Shown: positions 32,428-40,041, counted from the first letter of the stretch. The stretch is DNA of 64,000 bases from Fibrobacter sp. UWEL (GCF_900142535.1 NZ_FRBE01000003.1:62001-126000); one strand, 5' to 3'. A program made the numbers and translations. Notes: generated from the letters alone by a model not told the origin.

Positions 32428-32946
32428 TTACTTCTTTTCTTCGGTCTTTGCTTCTGCCGGCTTGGCTTCTGCGTTGAGCACGCGGAGAACTGCGGCCTTT
32501 TCAAAGTCGATGAGGGTGGTGGAACCGGTGCGGACGGTAATGACGGTGGAGGTTTCGTCGATGTTGGTTACAACACCGATGATGCCTGCTGCGGTCATGA
32601 CCTTGTCACCCTTCTTGAGGGACTTGCGCATAGCTTCCTGCTGCTTCATTTCCTTGTTCTTGGGGCGGATGAAGAAGAGCCACATGACAACGAAGAGGAG
32701 GATGATGGGCATCATGCCACCCAGCATGCTGGGCTGTTCCTGTTCGGCTGCGGGGGCTGCTGCTTCGGTTGCAGTTGCGGTTGCTGCGGGAGCATCCTGC
32801 TGGGCTGCTGCTGCCAGAGAGCCTTCTGCTGCAGGTGCGGCAGAGAGAGTGGGTGCTGCGGGTGCTGCTGCGGGAGCGGCTTCGCCTTCAGCAAAAGTGA
32901 ATGCAGCTGCGGTGAGGAGAGCGGCAAGGAACAACTTGATCTTCAT
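32428..32946 (-). CDS. yajC: YajC-type preprotein translocase subunit with signal peptide and long Ala-rich extension
   Basis: 172 aa against about 85-110 in typical YajC. The conserved part starts near 73: GGMMPIILLFVVMWLFFIRP (membrane helix), then KNKEMKQQEAMRKSLKKGDKVMTAAGIIGVV, unmistakably YajC, an accessory of SecDF. Before it lies a cleavable-looking signal (MKIKLFLAALLTAAAFTFA) and about 50 residues rich in Ala, Pro and Glu. If the signal is cleaved, the extension is periplasmic and the helix is N-out. No secD or secF follows; instead def is next. A TAAATTTG element at 32986-32993 suggests a promoter 39 nt upstream. Confidence 0.87.
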   Translation of the reverse strand: MKIKLFLAALLTAAAFTFAEGEAAPAAAPAAPTLSAAPAAEGSLAAAAQQDAPAATATATEAAAPAAEQEQPSMLGGMMPIILLFVVMWLFFIRPKNKEMKQQEAMRKSLKKGDKVMTAAGIIGVVTNIDETSTVITVRTGSTTLIDFEKAAVLRVLNAEAKPAEAKTEEKK

Positions 32947-32998
32947 TTTTAAACCTTTGGTTTAAGGGGTGAAATTTAACTGACGCAAATTTAGAAAA

Positions 32999-33931
32999 TT
33001 ATTCAACCAGCTTCTTGTCCAGCAGAGGGAAGATGCGGTTCAGTTCCATCAAATCGATGATGTGGTCCAGGTCTCCGGAGAAGGAGTGGATGGATTCAAT
33101 GGATGTTGTGGCTTCGATAGGCGCCGTGGCGGAACAGGTAAGAATTTTTTTGTCCAGCAGGGGCATGATATTTCTCATGGTGAGGGTCATGCCGAAGGTT
33201 ACCTTCTTGGCAATGGCAACGAGGTTTGCTGAGGAGACGACGCAGGTTCCGTTGTTGAGGGGCTCCGTACTTTCCTGGGCGGCCTTGATAACTGCCTTCA
33301 GGACCATCTGTTCGGTGATGGAAAGAATGTTGGGAGAGGTTTCCTTTTTCAGAGCCCTATGGAGAATTGCCTTGTAGAGCATTTCCACCACATTGCAGTT
33401 CTTGATCCTGACGGTGGTGGATTGGAGCTTCAGCAGGTCCATTTCCTGTAAAATCTGGAGAAGTTCCTTGGTAATGTCTACAGGAAGATTGGCGAGATGT
33501 CCCATCTTCTCGGTTAGTACAGATAAACTAACTTCTGCTTCCTGACGGCCTTTAGCGGTTGTGGACAGGAGGTAGAGAATGGAGGGAAGGGAACGAACTT
33601 TAAGACTCTTACGGAAATCCCCTTCGGCAATGCGTGATCGCTGGGAAAGGAACTGGACGATGGATCCAATCCAGGAGGGTTCCTGCTGAAGGGCGTCCTT
33701 TAGGGTCTGGCCCTCAATTATCTGGATTTCGCAATCGGACTGGGCACTGATGGTTTCCGCAATGGGACTGTTTTCCACCAGGCAGAATTCGCCTACGATG
33801 GAGCCGGGACCGTAAACATTCTTGGCGCCTGTCTGGAGGGAGGTTCCTTCCAGGAAACCCTTCTTGACAATATAGAGGGCGTTGATGAATTCCCCTTCAC
33901 GGCAGATGATTTCGCGAGATGCGTACTGCAT
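32999..33931 (-). CDS. Cyclic-nucleotide-binding-domain protein, second of a tandem pair
   Basis: 310 aa. Residues 1-115 form a cNMP-binding beta-barrel: REIICREGEFINALYIVKKG, GPGSIVGEFCLVENSPIAETISAQSDCEI, with the phosphate-cassette-like GEFCLVENSPIAET (the Arg that contacts the cyclic phosphate is replaced by Ile or Ala). The remainder is helical with a repeat-like LMELNRIFPLLDKK end; no clear helix-turn-helix is visible. So it may have lost ligand binding or use another ligand. Its ATG overlaps the preceding gene's stop by 1 nt. The pair probably acts together; function unknown. Confidence 0.75.
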   Translation of the reverse strand: MQYASREIICREGEFINALYIVKKGFLEGTSLQTGAKNVYGPGSIVGEFCLVENSPIAETISAQSDCEIQIIEGQTLKDALQQEPSWIGSIVQFLSQRSRIAEGDFRKSLKVRSLPSILYLLSTTAKGRQEAEVSLSVLTEKMGHLANLPVDITKELLQILQEMDLLKLQSTTVRIKNCNVVEMLYKAILHRALKKETSPNILSITEQMVLKAVIKAAQESTEPLNNGTCVVSSANLVAIAKKVTFGMTLTMRNIMPLLDKKILTCSATAPIEATTSIESIHSFSGDLDHIIDLMELNRIFPLLDKKLVE

Positions 33932-34842
33932 TAGAGAACCCCCTTGATGTTTGTTTCAAAGAGGAGCGCCAAGTAGGTCTTTGCCAGACTGTTGATGTGG
34001 ATCGCAAAATTGCCGTCCCCGCAGTCACTGAAACATCCGATGTTCTTTAGGATGAGCCAGTCGGAGAGGGTTGCCTCAGGTACATTTTCGGACAGGAACT
34101 TTACCCAGCTGGCTCCTTCACGAGGGCCGCTGCCGGATTTTCTCGCCAACAGTTCGATAAGCTTTCTCTGGATCTTACTTAAGGTGTAAGGCGGGAAGGG
34201 AATTTCCTTGCTGCGGGCTGCCTGATAGTCCACGTAAGTTTCCAGCAGGCGTGTGTCCGGAATCTTGCAACATTCCTTGTTGTCTATGGACTTGATTTCA
34301 ATAAAGTGGCGTCGGGCAAGGCCTTTGAATGCCTGGATAATCTCTACGGCGCGAAGTCTGGACAGGAAGGTATATTCCAGAAGGAGATCCTGGAGGGGGA
34401 GGTATTCCTTGGAGGGTTTATGGCTCAGGAATTCTGCCAGGCTGAGAAGCTCGTTTTCAATGTTACTCTTCTGGCTGGCAAGCTTTAAGTCGCGGGTTCT
34501 GGAACCGAAGGATCGAATCGTTGCAAGGAGCCATAGGGGCAGTCGCTTCAGTTCTGATTCCATGCATTCTTCGTTAATGATAGTAACGTCTGAATCCCGG
34601 CTGGCTACCAGCTGGTACTTGAAACGTTCACGTTCCAGGAGGGATGCTACTCCAACCAAGTCTCCCGGATGCATGGTAAAGACGATTTTATGGGGGCTGT
34701 CCTTTTCGCGAGCTTCGAGTTCCCCGTCATTCAGGATGACTATGCAACGTTCTTCGCTGTCCGGTGCATAAACAACAAATCCCGCCTTCACGCGCATTTG
34801 CGTGGGCGGGACTAGTTGCTGTCGGGAATCCGCCATATTCAT
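33931..34842 (-). CDS. Cyclic-nucleotide-binding-like protein, first of a tandem pair
   Basis: 303 aa. Residues about 15-120 follow the Crp-like barrel pattern (VKAGFVVYAPDSEERCIVILNDGELEA, HPGDLVGVASLLERERFKYQLVASRDSDVTII), but the cassette lacks the usual Glu-Arg pair in register. The C-terminal part is helical and may contain a winged-helix-like region (PYTLSKIQRKLIELLARK), not certain. The same size and layout as the downstream gene suggest an old duplication. A 1-nt TAATG overlap couples them. The start is ATG 34842 or 34836, both just after TATCC. Confidence 0.7.
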   Translation of the reverse strand: MNMADSRQQLVPPTQMRVKAGFVVYAPDSEERCIVILNDGELEAREKDSPHKIVFTMHPGDLVGVASLLERERFKYQLVASRDSDVTIINEECMESELKRLPLWLLATIRSFGSRTRDLKLASQKSNIENELLSLAEFLSHKPSKEYLPLQDLLLEYTFLSRLRAVEIIQAFKGLARRHFIEIKSIDNKECCKIPDTRLLETYVDYQAARSKEIPFPPYTLSKIQRKLIELLARKSGSGPREGASWVKFLSENVPEATLSDWLILKNIGCFSDCGDGNFAIHINSLAKTYLALLFETNIKGVL

Positions 34843-34872
34843 GGTGTCGGATATCCGCTAAAACGCAGTAGA

Positions 34873-35217
34873 TTACTGACGTTCGTCGATACGAGCAGCC
34901 TTACCGCGGAGGTCGCGCATGTAGTAGATGCGAGCCTGACGGACCTTACCCGGGCGATCCAGGAGGATGGAGGCGATACGGGGGCTGTTTACCGGGAAGA
35001 TACGTTCAACAGCGACGTTGCTGGACATCTTACGAACGGTGATAGTCTTGGAAATGCCAGAGTTCTTGACCTGGATGATGACGCCCTTGAACGGCTGGAT
35101 ACGTTCCTTGGTGCCTTCAATAACCTTAACGTTCACGGTGACGGTGTCGCCAGCGCGGAATTCGGGAAGGTCGGTCTTCACGTTTTCATTCTGGAGTGCT
35201 TCGATATTCAGGGACAT
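34873..35217 (-). CDS. rplS: 50S ribosomal protein L19
   Basis: 114 aa. The L19 landmarks are FRAGDTVTVNVKVIEGTKERIQPFKGVII, GISKTITVRKM and RIFPVNSPRIASILLDRPGKVRQARIYYMRD. L19 sits at the 30S-50S interface. It is last of the rpsP-rimM-trmD-rplS operon, 15 nt after trmD. A TAAATTTG lies within the final trmD codons (35244-35251), a possible internal promoter. Confidence 0.97.
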   Translation of the reverse strand: MSLNIEALQNENVKTDLPEFRAGDTVTVNVKVIEGTKERIQPFKGVIIQVKNSGISKTITVRKMSSNVAVERIFPVNSPRIASILLDRPGKVRQARIYYMRDLRGKAARIDERQ

Positions 35218-35232
35218 AATGTACCTCGTTAA

Positions 35233-35937
35233 TTATTTGATGCCAAATTTAGTATCTCTTTCGAGATTTTTAAAGATGTCTGGGCGCCTTTCTTCCGTTC
35301 TTTTTAACGATTCCTGGCGCCTCCAGGCTGCAATGTTCTTGTGATGGCCCGAGAGAAGCACATCTGGAACCTTTTTTCCTTCAAAAACTTCTGGACGAGT
35401 GTAGACCGGCCAGCCAAGTACGCCCTGGGCAAAGGAATCGGTATCACCGGATTCGCGGTTGCCAAGTGCGCCGTCGATAAGGCGGACTACTGCGTCTGTT
35501 ACCAGCATGGCGGGCAATTCACCACCACTGACAACGAAGTCACCTATGGAGATTTCAAGATCCACTTCGGACTGGCGGATGCGGTCGTCGATGCCCTTGT
35601 AGTGCCCGCAGATGAGGACCAGGTGACTTTCCTTGGAAAGTTCTGCTGCCATCTTGTGGGTGAAGGGCACGCCGTCAGCGGTCAAATAAATGACCTTGCC
35701 GCCATCTTCCTTGACGCCAGTGCTACGAATAGCTGCTGCCAGGGGTTCCGGTCGGATGACCATGCCCGGCTCGCCGCCGTAGGGGACGTCGTCTACCTGA
35801 CCATAATCGTTAATGGCGAAGTCTCGCAGGTAGACAGTGTTGAATTCCATAAGTCCCTTATTCTGGGCCCTACCCATGATAGATGTCTTCATGGGGGTGA
35901 ACATTTCCGGAAAAATGGTAATGCAGTCAATTTTCAT
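35233..35937 (-). CDS. trmD: tRNA (guanine37-N1)-methyltransferase
   Basis: Makes m1G37 to prevent +1 frameshifting. 234 aa. The start at 35937, MKIDCITIFPEMF, is the normal family start; the frame is open further into rimM but that part is unrelated. The trefoil-knot SPOUT signatures DVPYGGEPGMVIRPEPL, LICGHYKGIDDRI and DFVVSGGELPAM are intact, as is the SGHHKNIAAWRR C-terminal element. It lies 7 nt after rimM. Confidence 0.97.
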   Translation of the reverse strand: MKIDCITIFPEMFTPMKTSIMGRAQNKGLMEFNTVYLRDFAINDYGQVDDVPYGGEPGMVIRPEPLAAAIRSTGVKEDGGKVIYLTADGVPFTHKMAAELSKESHLVLICGHYKGIDDRIRQSEVDLEISIGDFVVSGGELPAMLVTDAVVRLIDGALGNRESGDTDSFAQGVLGWPVYTRPEVFEGKKVPDVLLSGHHKNIAAWRRQESLKRTEERRPDIFKNLERDTKFGIK

Positions 35938-35944
35938 CACTGAA

Positions 35945-36511
35945 CTACTTTTCCCCCGGGCACATACTCTTGAGGTAGTCTGCGCCGCAGGTAATGCTCT
36001 CGCCTTCTTCGTCGATTTCCAAAATGCAGTCGTCGACCCAAGGTGCCAGAATAGGCTTAGCGGAAAATTCTTTCTGGTACTCCAGATCAAACTTGATCTG
36101 GAAGGCATAGACGGTGGGGAGCTCTTGAACCTCAATGACCTCGCCAACTTCTCTGCCATCTTCCAGTTTGACACGGAATCCAGCCAGGTCGTCAATGTAG
36201 TACTCGCCCTCGGGGGCGGGAATGCGCTCGGATTCAGGAATCATCAAGTCGCCATTGACAAAGTGGGTAATGGATTCGGGGGTGTCGTACCCCTTGAATT
36301 TAAGCAACCACAGGTCATTTGCCAGCCTGGAATCTTCCACCGTCAGTTTAACCAGTTCGCTATTGGTCTTTTTTAGCATCACATCCGTAAGCTTCTCGTG
36401 ACGAGTTAAGTCGTGAGTCAGAGGCATCGCCTTGATGTAGCCCTTGACGCCATGAGTGCGCATGAGCTGACAGACGGTGATATACTCTTCTTGTGCTTCG
36501 GATTCAGACAT
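35945..36511 (-). CDS. rimM: 16S rRNA processing protein RimM
   Basis: 188 aa assembly factor for the 30S head. The RimM N-domain (TVCQLMRTHGVKGYIKAMPLT) and the PRC-barrel (EGEYYIDDLAGFRVKLEDGREVGEV, then the conserved WVDDCILEID near the end) are both present. The normal operon position between rpsP and trmD supports the call. The rpsP-rimM gap holds a terminator, so its expression depends on read-through. Confidence 0.94.
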   Translation of the reverse strand: MSESEAQEEYITVCQLMRTHGVKGYIKAMPLTHDLTRHEKLTDVMLKKTNSELVKLTVEDSRLANDLWLLKFKGYDTPESITHFVNGDLMIPESERIPAPEGEYYIDDLAGFRVKLEDGREVGEVIEVQELPTVYAFQIKFDLEYQKEFSAKPILAPWVDDCILEIDEEGESITCGADYLKSMCPGEK

Positions 36512-36608
36512 TAAAGACGTGGGTGGGAATCTGACTACAGTAAACTAAAAAGCGGATACTGTATATGGAAGGTGGTTACAAAGGGGTCGGAACCTTTCGA
36601 TCCCGTTT

Positions 36609-36640
36609 AAAAAAGCCTCGCGCAGTGATGCACGAGGTTC
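36609..36640 (-). terminator. Terminator/attenuator between rpsP and rimM
   Basis: On the minus strand a CCTCGTGCA/TGCGCGAGG stem (one G-U) is followed by CTTTTTTAAA. It lies 17 nt after the rpsP stop, within the ribosomal operon. Confidence 0.8.
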
Positions 36641-36656
36641 TTTTAAAAAGCTTGGA

Positions 36657-37094
36657 TTAAGCTTCTGCAGGTGCTTCTGCGGGAGCTTCAGCAGCGGCAG
36701 CAGCTTCTGCTTCTGCAGCAGCCTTAGCAGCCTTTTCAGCTTCGATCTTGGCGAGAGCCTTAGGACCGAGCTTTGCCTTCTTTTCCTTAGCAGCCTTGGG
36801 AGCAGCAACCTTACCATCGATGGAGCGACCAGCGCGGAGTTCGTGGAAGAGTTCCATGATGCCAGCCTGCTTCAGGAGGCTACGAACGGTGTCGGACGGC
36901 TGTGCGCCGGTAACGAGCCACTTGAGAGCCTTTTCCTGATCGAACTTGATTTCGGGGGTCTTGGTGTTGGGGTTGTAGAAACCGACCTGTTCGATAAAGC
37001 TATCGTCGCGTGCCTTACGGCTGTCGATAACGACTACGCGGTAGATCGGGTTGTGACGCTTACCAAAGCGAGAAAGACGGATAGCGGTTGCCAT
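36657..37094 (-). CDS. rpsP: 30S ribosomal protein S16 with Ala/Glu-rich C-terminal extension
   Basis: 145 aa; typical S16 is 80-90. The N-terminal 85 residues are standard (ATAIRLSRFGKRHNPIYRVVVIDSR, FIEQVGFYNP, LKWLVTGAQPSDTV). After the core come a Lys-rich segment (PKAAKEKKAKLGPKALAK) and an Ala/Glu/Pro-rich tail ending EAPAEAPAEA. The tail is likely disordered. First gene of the rpsP-rimM-trmD-rplS operon with a good promoter at 37162-37190. Confidence 0.96.
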   Translation of the reverse strand: MATAIRLSRFGKRHNPIYRVVVIDSRKARDDSFIEQVGFYNPNTKTPEIKFDQEKALKWLVTGAQPSDTVRSLLKQAGIMELFHELRAGRSIDGKVAAPKAAKEKKAKLGPKALAKIEAEKAAKAAAEAEAAAAAEAPAEAPAEA

Positions 37095-37159
37095 TTTTGG
37101 ACCTCTTTTTATTGTTTTGAACGTTTAAGCCCTATACAGGACCTTTTTTTAACTGTCGC

Positions 37160-37190
37160 CAAATATAGCAACAAGACCTTTGTGTGTAAA
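37160..37190 (-). promoter_or_regulatory. Promoter of the rpsP operon
   Basis: On the minus strand TTTACA (37185-37190) and TATATT (37162-37167, extended to TATATTTG) are exactly 17 bp apart. The leader to the rpsP ATG is about 60 nt. Confidence 0.75.
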
Positions 37191-37254
37191 GGACGGCAAC
37201 GAAAAAAAATCCGTTCTTTACATATAAATTAAGGATAATAGACTGGTGATTTAA

Positions 37255-37295
37255 AAGAAAAATGGCGAATTCTTTCGAATTTCGCCATTTTTGTG
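37255..37295 (-). terminator. Terminator downstream of the secreted-protein gene
   Basis: AAATGGCGAA (37260-37269) pairs perfectly with 37281-37290. On the minus strand it is followed by ATTTTTCTTTT; a weaker T run also follows on the plus strand. Confidence 0.85.
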
Positions 37296-37333
37296 CTTAC
37301 GATAATGTTATGGAACAATCAGCTTTTATGGGG

Positions 37334-37816
37334 CTATTTCTTGCCCGGACGACGCTGTTTCAGGGTTGGATCCGGAACGAAACCCTTGGATTTCATGCTT
37401 TCGGTGTCCATATCGAAGCCTTTTTCCTTTCCGATAGTCAAATCGCAGCCGTTGAACTTCTGGGTGCAGACCACTAGAACCTTGCCTTCTGCCTTGACTT
37501 CCGCATCTGTAATAATGATGTTGGCCTTATCGGAAGAAGATTCGGTGAATTTCACTTCATGAGAACAGACTGCGCTTCCAACGGCGGCGGCAAAACGATC
37601 TCGTTCACAAAGATTCTTTCCTGCCAATTCGTTAATACCTTGCACTAAGTTCTTGTCTGCCAGGTTGAAGTGTACGTTGTACTGGGCTTGGCTCAAGTTG
37701 GTCAGGTCTGTGGCGGATACGATCATAGGGAGTATGATCAATTTCTTGCTCGGGTCCATCTGGGCCATGGCGAAAGAACACAGGAATGCTACTAATACAA
37801 TTGCGATCTTCTTCAT
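37334..37816 (-). CDS. Secreted or periplasmic protein of unknown function
   Basis: 160 aa with a clear signal peptide (MKKIAIVLVAFLCSFAMAQ). The mature protein (about 141 aa) has four cysteines (LCERDRF, AVCSHEV, VVCTQKFNGCDL) and a basic tail (PTLKQRRPGKK). Segments such as KKLIILPM and NIIITDAEVKAEGKVLVVC suggest an alpha/beta fold like CsgG- or TolB-N-type lipoproteins that begin with a (V/I)xVLPF strand; this is a weak resemblance. It is translated with the coiled-coil membrane protein upstream (1-nt overlap), so the two likely act together. Confidence 0.65.
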   Translation of the reverse strand: MKKIAIVLVAFLCSFAMAQMDPSKKLIILPMIVSATDLTNLSQAQYNVHFNLADKNLVQGINELAGKNLCERDRFAAAVGSAVCSHEVKFTESSSDKANIIITDAEVKAEGKVLVVCTQKFNGCDLTIGKEKGFDMDTESMKSKGFVPDPTLKQRRPGKK

Positions 37817-38193
37817 TACTTGTCTTCTCCTACAGAAATCTTAGTGTTTCCCTTGGAAATGGAAAATCCCTTCTTGAGGGCGATGAGAACCAGGGCGATG
37901 ATGAAAACGATGACGATGCCTGCGCCATAGGGGGTGGACATTACTCCCCAGACGGTGTTGGGAAGACTCTTGGTGGAGGCTTCCAGCTGGGCAATTCTTG
38001 TATTCATGAGGGCGAGGGAGTCTTTCAGCCCTTCAACGCGGACTTGAAGCTGCTTAGCCTGTCCTTCCAGGGTGGACTGGGTATTCTGGAGCGTCTGGAT
38101 TTGGGTATTGAGGCTCTGGATGTATGTCTTATAGACTGCGGTGATGCTTTCGTCTACACCAATGTTCTGATCTACGCTGTTCTCTTCAGCCAT
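37816..38193 (-). CDS. Coiled-coil single-pass membrane protein
   Basis: 125 aa. Residues 15-75 form an uninterrupted heptad coiled coil (YIQSLNTQIQTLQNTQSTLE, VRVEGLKDSLALMNTRIAQLE). A transmembrane helix follows at about 88-107 (GAGIVIVFIIALVLIALKKG) and a short polar tail. No signal peptide, so topology is uncertain. Unknown function. It precedes and overlaps the gene for a secreted protein by 1 nt (TAATG). Confidence 0.65.
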   Translation of the reverse strand: MAEENSVDQNIGVDESITAVYKTYIQSLNTQIQTLQNTQSTLEGQAKQLQVRVEGLKDSLALMNTRIAQLEASTKSLPNTVWGVMSTPYGAGIVIVFIIALVLIALKKGFSISKGNTKISVGEDK

Positions 38194-38453
38194 GTGTTAT
38201 CCTTACAAGTTTGCAATGATTTAAAGGTGTACATACAAAATAAAAAAAAGAAATGGAGGGTATTCCATTTTGGAATTTTCCAGAGTGCAATTTTCCACCG
38301 TAAATTATTGGCTCGAGTATTATTCCAAGTCGAAATGGTCGTTGATTTCTAGTCCATGGAACTTGTGGTGTACCGATGTTTTTTGAGGGAGGGAGAATCT
38401 ACTTTATGAATGTAAGGGGGGTGTGACCCTTACAACTCAAAAGCGAGGTGTTT
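38194..38453. other. Intergenic region without a recognisable gene
   Basis: An AT-rich stretch between the coiled-coil gene and the 31-codon ORF. It has TGGAA/TTCCA-rich inverted segments (38265-38345) but no strong hairpin and no coding potential beyond very short ORFs. It presumably holds promoters for both divergent genes. Confidence 0.4.
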
Positions 38454-38549
38454 ATGGAAAAGAAGTCTGTTAAGCTGTATGCTCCCGTTGTAGAGACTAT
38501 TTGGGGCGTGATCGCAACAATCGGTCTTTGCTCCTTCATTCTGATGTAA
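38454..38549 (+). CDS. Predicted 31-aa membrane peptide
   Basis: An ORF too short for standard calling: MEKKSVKLYAPVVETIWG followed by a hydrophobic half with VIATIGLCSFILM at the end. Lys-rich N-terminus and a single helix suggest an inner-membrane small protein. Support comes from GCGAGGTG as an SD about 5 nt upstream of the ATG and a strong terminator directly after (38567). The pattern of gene, stop and terminator argues against chance. Homologues in related strains would settle it. Confidence 0.5.
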   Translation: MEKKSVKLYAPVVETIWGVIATIGLCSFILM

Positions 38550-38566
38550 TGAGTTTGGTGGTTGAA

Positions 38567-38598
38567 AAAAGGACGTCGCTTTGTTGCGGCGTCCTTTT
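38567..38598. terminator. Bidirectional terminator between the small ORF and ffh
   Basis: AAAAGGACGTCGC pairs with its complement (one G-U) across a 6-nt loop. T runs are present on both strands, serving the plus-strand small gene and minus-strand ffh. Confidence 0.9.
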
Positions 38599-38627
38599 CT
38601 AATATCCAGAGGCTGGATTGGAAATGC

Positions 38628-39992
38628 TTAGTGCTTCTTTTTCTTGTTCTTATTCTGGGGAGGGGTGTAGTTGGAACCGATCTGGGCGCCGCCATTCTGT
38701 CTGCGGGCCATTTCGCCAACCTTCTTGAACATTTCCTTCATGGACTCGTACTGTTTGAGCACGGCGTTCACGCGACCGATTTCGGTACCGGAACCCTTGG
38801 CGATACGGTCCTTACGGGAACCGTTGATGATGCTGGGGTTCTTACGTTCCTTGGGGGTCATGGAACTGAGGACGGCTTCCACATAGACCAGTTCCTTCTC
38901 GTCGAAGTTGTCCAGCGGGAGCTTGTTCAGACCGGGAATCAGGCTCATGATGCTTCTGATGCTACCCAGCTTCTTGATGGTGCGGAGCTGGTTCAGGAAG
39001 TCATTGAGATCGAAGGTGTTGTTCAGGATCTTCTTCTTCAGGTCCTTGGCATCCTTTTCGTCGATGACCTGCTGGGCCTTTTCCACCAGGGAGACTACGT
39101 CGCCCATGCCGAGGATTCGGTTGGCCATACGGTCCGGATGGAACAGGTCGATTTCGTTCAGCTTTTCGCCCACACCGATAAAGCAGATAGGTACGCCGGT
39201 CATCTTCTTGATGGACAGGGCAGCACCGCCACGGGTGTCACCATCCATCTTGGAAAGGCAGACGCCGGTGAACTTGAGGCGCTGCCAGAAGGTTTCGGCA
39301 ACGTTCACGGCTTCCTGACCGATCATGGCGTCGGCAACGAACAGGACTTCGTCCGGGTGGACGGCTTCCTGGGCCTTTTCCAGTTCCTGCATCAATTCTT
39401 CGTCGATCTGGAGGCGGCCTGCGGTATCGTAGATGACCAGGTCAAAACCGTTGTCCTTGGCGTATTGATAACCATGCTTGATGATCTCTACGGGATTGCC
39501 CTGGCCTTCGTCGTAGACGGGAATGCCGATGGACTTGCCTAGCACCTGCAACTGCTTGATAGCGGCGGGGCGGTACACGTCTGCTGCCACCAGGAGGGGC
39601 TTGCGCTTCTTCTTGGTACGCATCCAGAGAGAAATCTTACCTGCGAAGGTGGTCTTGCCGGAACCCTGGAGACCCACCATCATGATGCCCACGGGAGCGG
39701 GGGCATTCAAGTTAATTTCCTTAGTTTCGCCACCCATGACGTTTACCAGTTCGTCGTGGATGATCTTCACGATCTGCTGACCCGGGGTCACGGAGGTCAG
39801 GACGTCGGCACCCAGTGCCTTTTCCTTGACGGCCTTCACGAAGTCGCGGGTGACGTTGAAGTTCACGTCTGCTTCCAGGAAGGCGCGACGAACTTCACGG
39901 AGGGATTCCGCAACGTTTTCTTCGGTAAGTTTGCCCTGCCCACGCAGGTTCTTGAGGGTCTTTTCTAGAGAATCAGTCAGCATTGAAAACAT
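38628..39992 (-). CDS. ffh: Signal recognition particle protein Ffh
   Basis: GTPase that targets membrane proteins co-translationally. 454 aa, normal length. N domain (SLEKTLKNLRGQGKLTEENV), G domain with GLQGSGKTT (G1), DTAGRLQID (G3) and SKMDGDTRGG (G4), then a Met-rich M domain with NGSRKDRIAKGSG, which binds 4.5S RNA. The tail is Lys-rich (KNKNKKKKH). ATG 39992 is 9 nt after TATATT; the longer frame upstream translates heptamer repeats and is not coding. ATG 39983 is also possible. Confidence 0.96.
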   Translation of the reverse strand: MFSMLTDSLEKTLKNLRGQGKLTEENVAESLREVRRAFLEADVNFNVTRDFVKAVKEKALGADVLTSVTPGQQIVKIIHDELVNVMGGETKEINLNAPAPVGIMMVGLQGSGKTTFAGKISLWMRTKKKRKPLLVAADVYRPAAIKQLQVLGKSIGIPVYDEGQGNPVEIIKHGYQYAKDNGFDLVIYDTAGRLQIDEELMQELEKAQEAVHPDEVLFVADAMIGQEAVNVAETFWQRLKFTGVCLSKMDGDTRGGAALSIKKMTGVPICFIGVGEKLNEIDLFHPDRMANRILGMGDVVSLVEKAQQVIDEKDAKDLKKKILNNTFDLNDFLNQLRTIKKLGSIRSIMSLIPGLNKLPLDNFDEKELVYVEAVLSSMTPKERKNPSIINGSRKDRIAKGSGTEIGRVNAVLKQYESMKEMFKKVGEMARRQNGGAQIGSNYTPPQNKNKKKKH

Positions 39993-39999
39993 AGTGGGG

Positions 40000-40007
40000 C
40001 AAATATA
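40000..40007 (-). promoter_or_regulatory. -10-like TATATTTG of ffh
   Basis: The minus-strand TATATTTG has a core ending 9 nt before ATG 39992. Four ATGAACA-type heptamers lie 6 bp further upstream. Confidence 0.5.
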
Positions 40008-40013
40008 GGAATT

Positions 40014-40041
40014 AACAATGAACAATGAACAATGAACAATG
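40014..40041. repeat. Perfect heptamer array, 4 x AACAATG
   Basis: Four identical 7-bp units in the ffh/FISUMP intergenic region. In circular phase the unit is ATGAACA, one base from the ATGAAAA unit at 21273-21307. Confidence 0.92.

Noticed and set aside
31526-32965. Plus-strand ORF across spoIID-like, def and yajC
   Set aside because: Crosses three minus-strand genes and their intergenic regions; composition follows the antisense.
38371-38424. Short plus-strand ORF ending MNVRGV before the 31-aa peptide
   Set aside because: Fewer than 20 codons, no SD, and no hydrophobic or conserved character.
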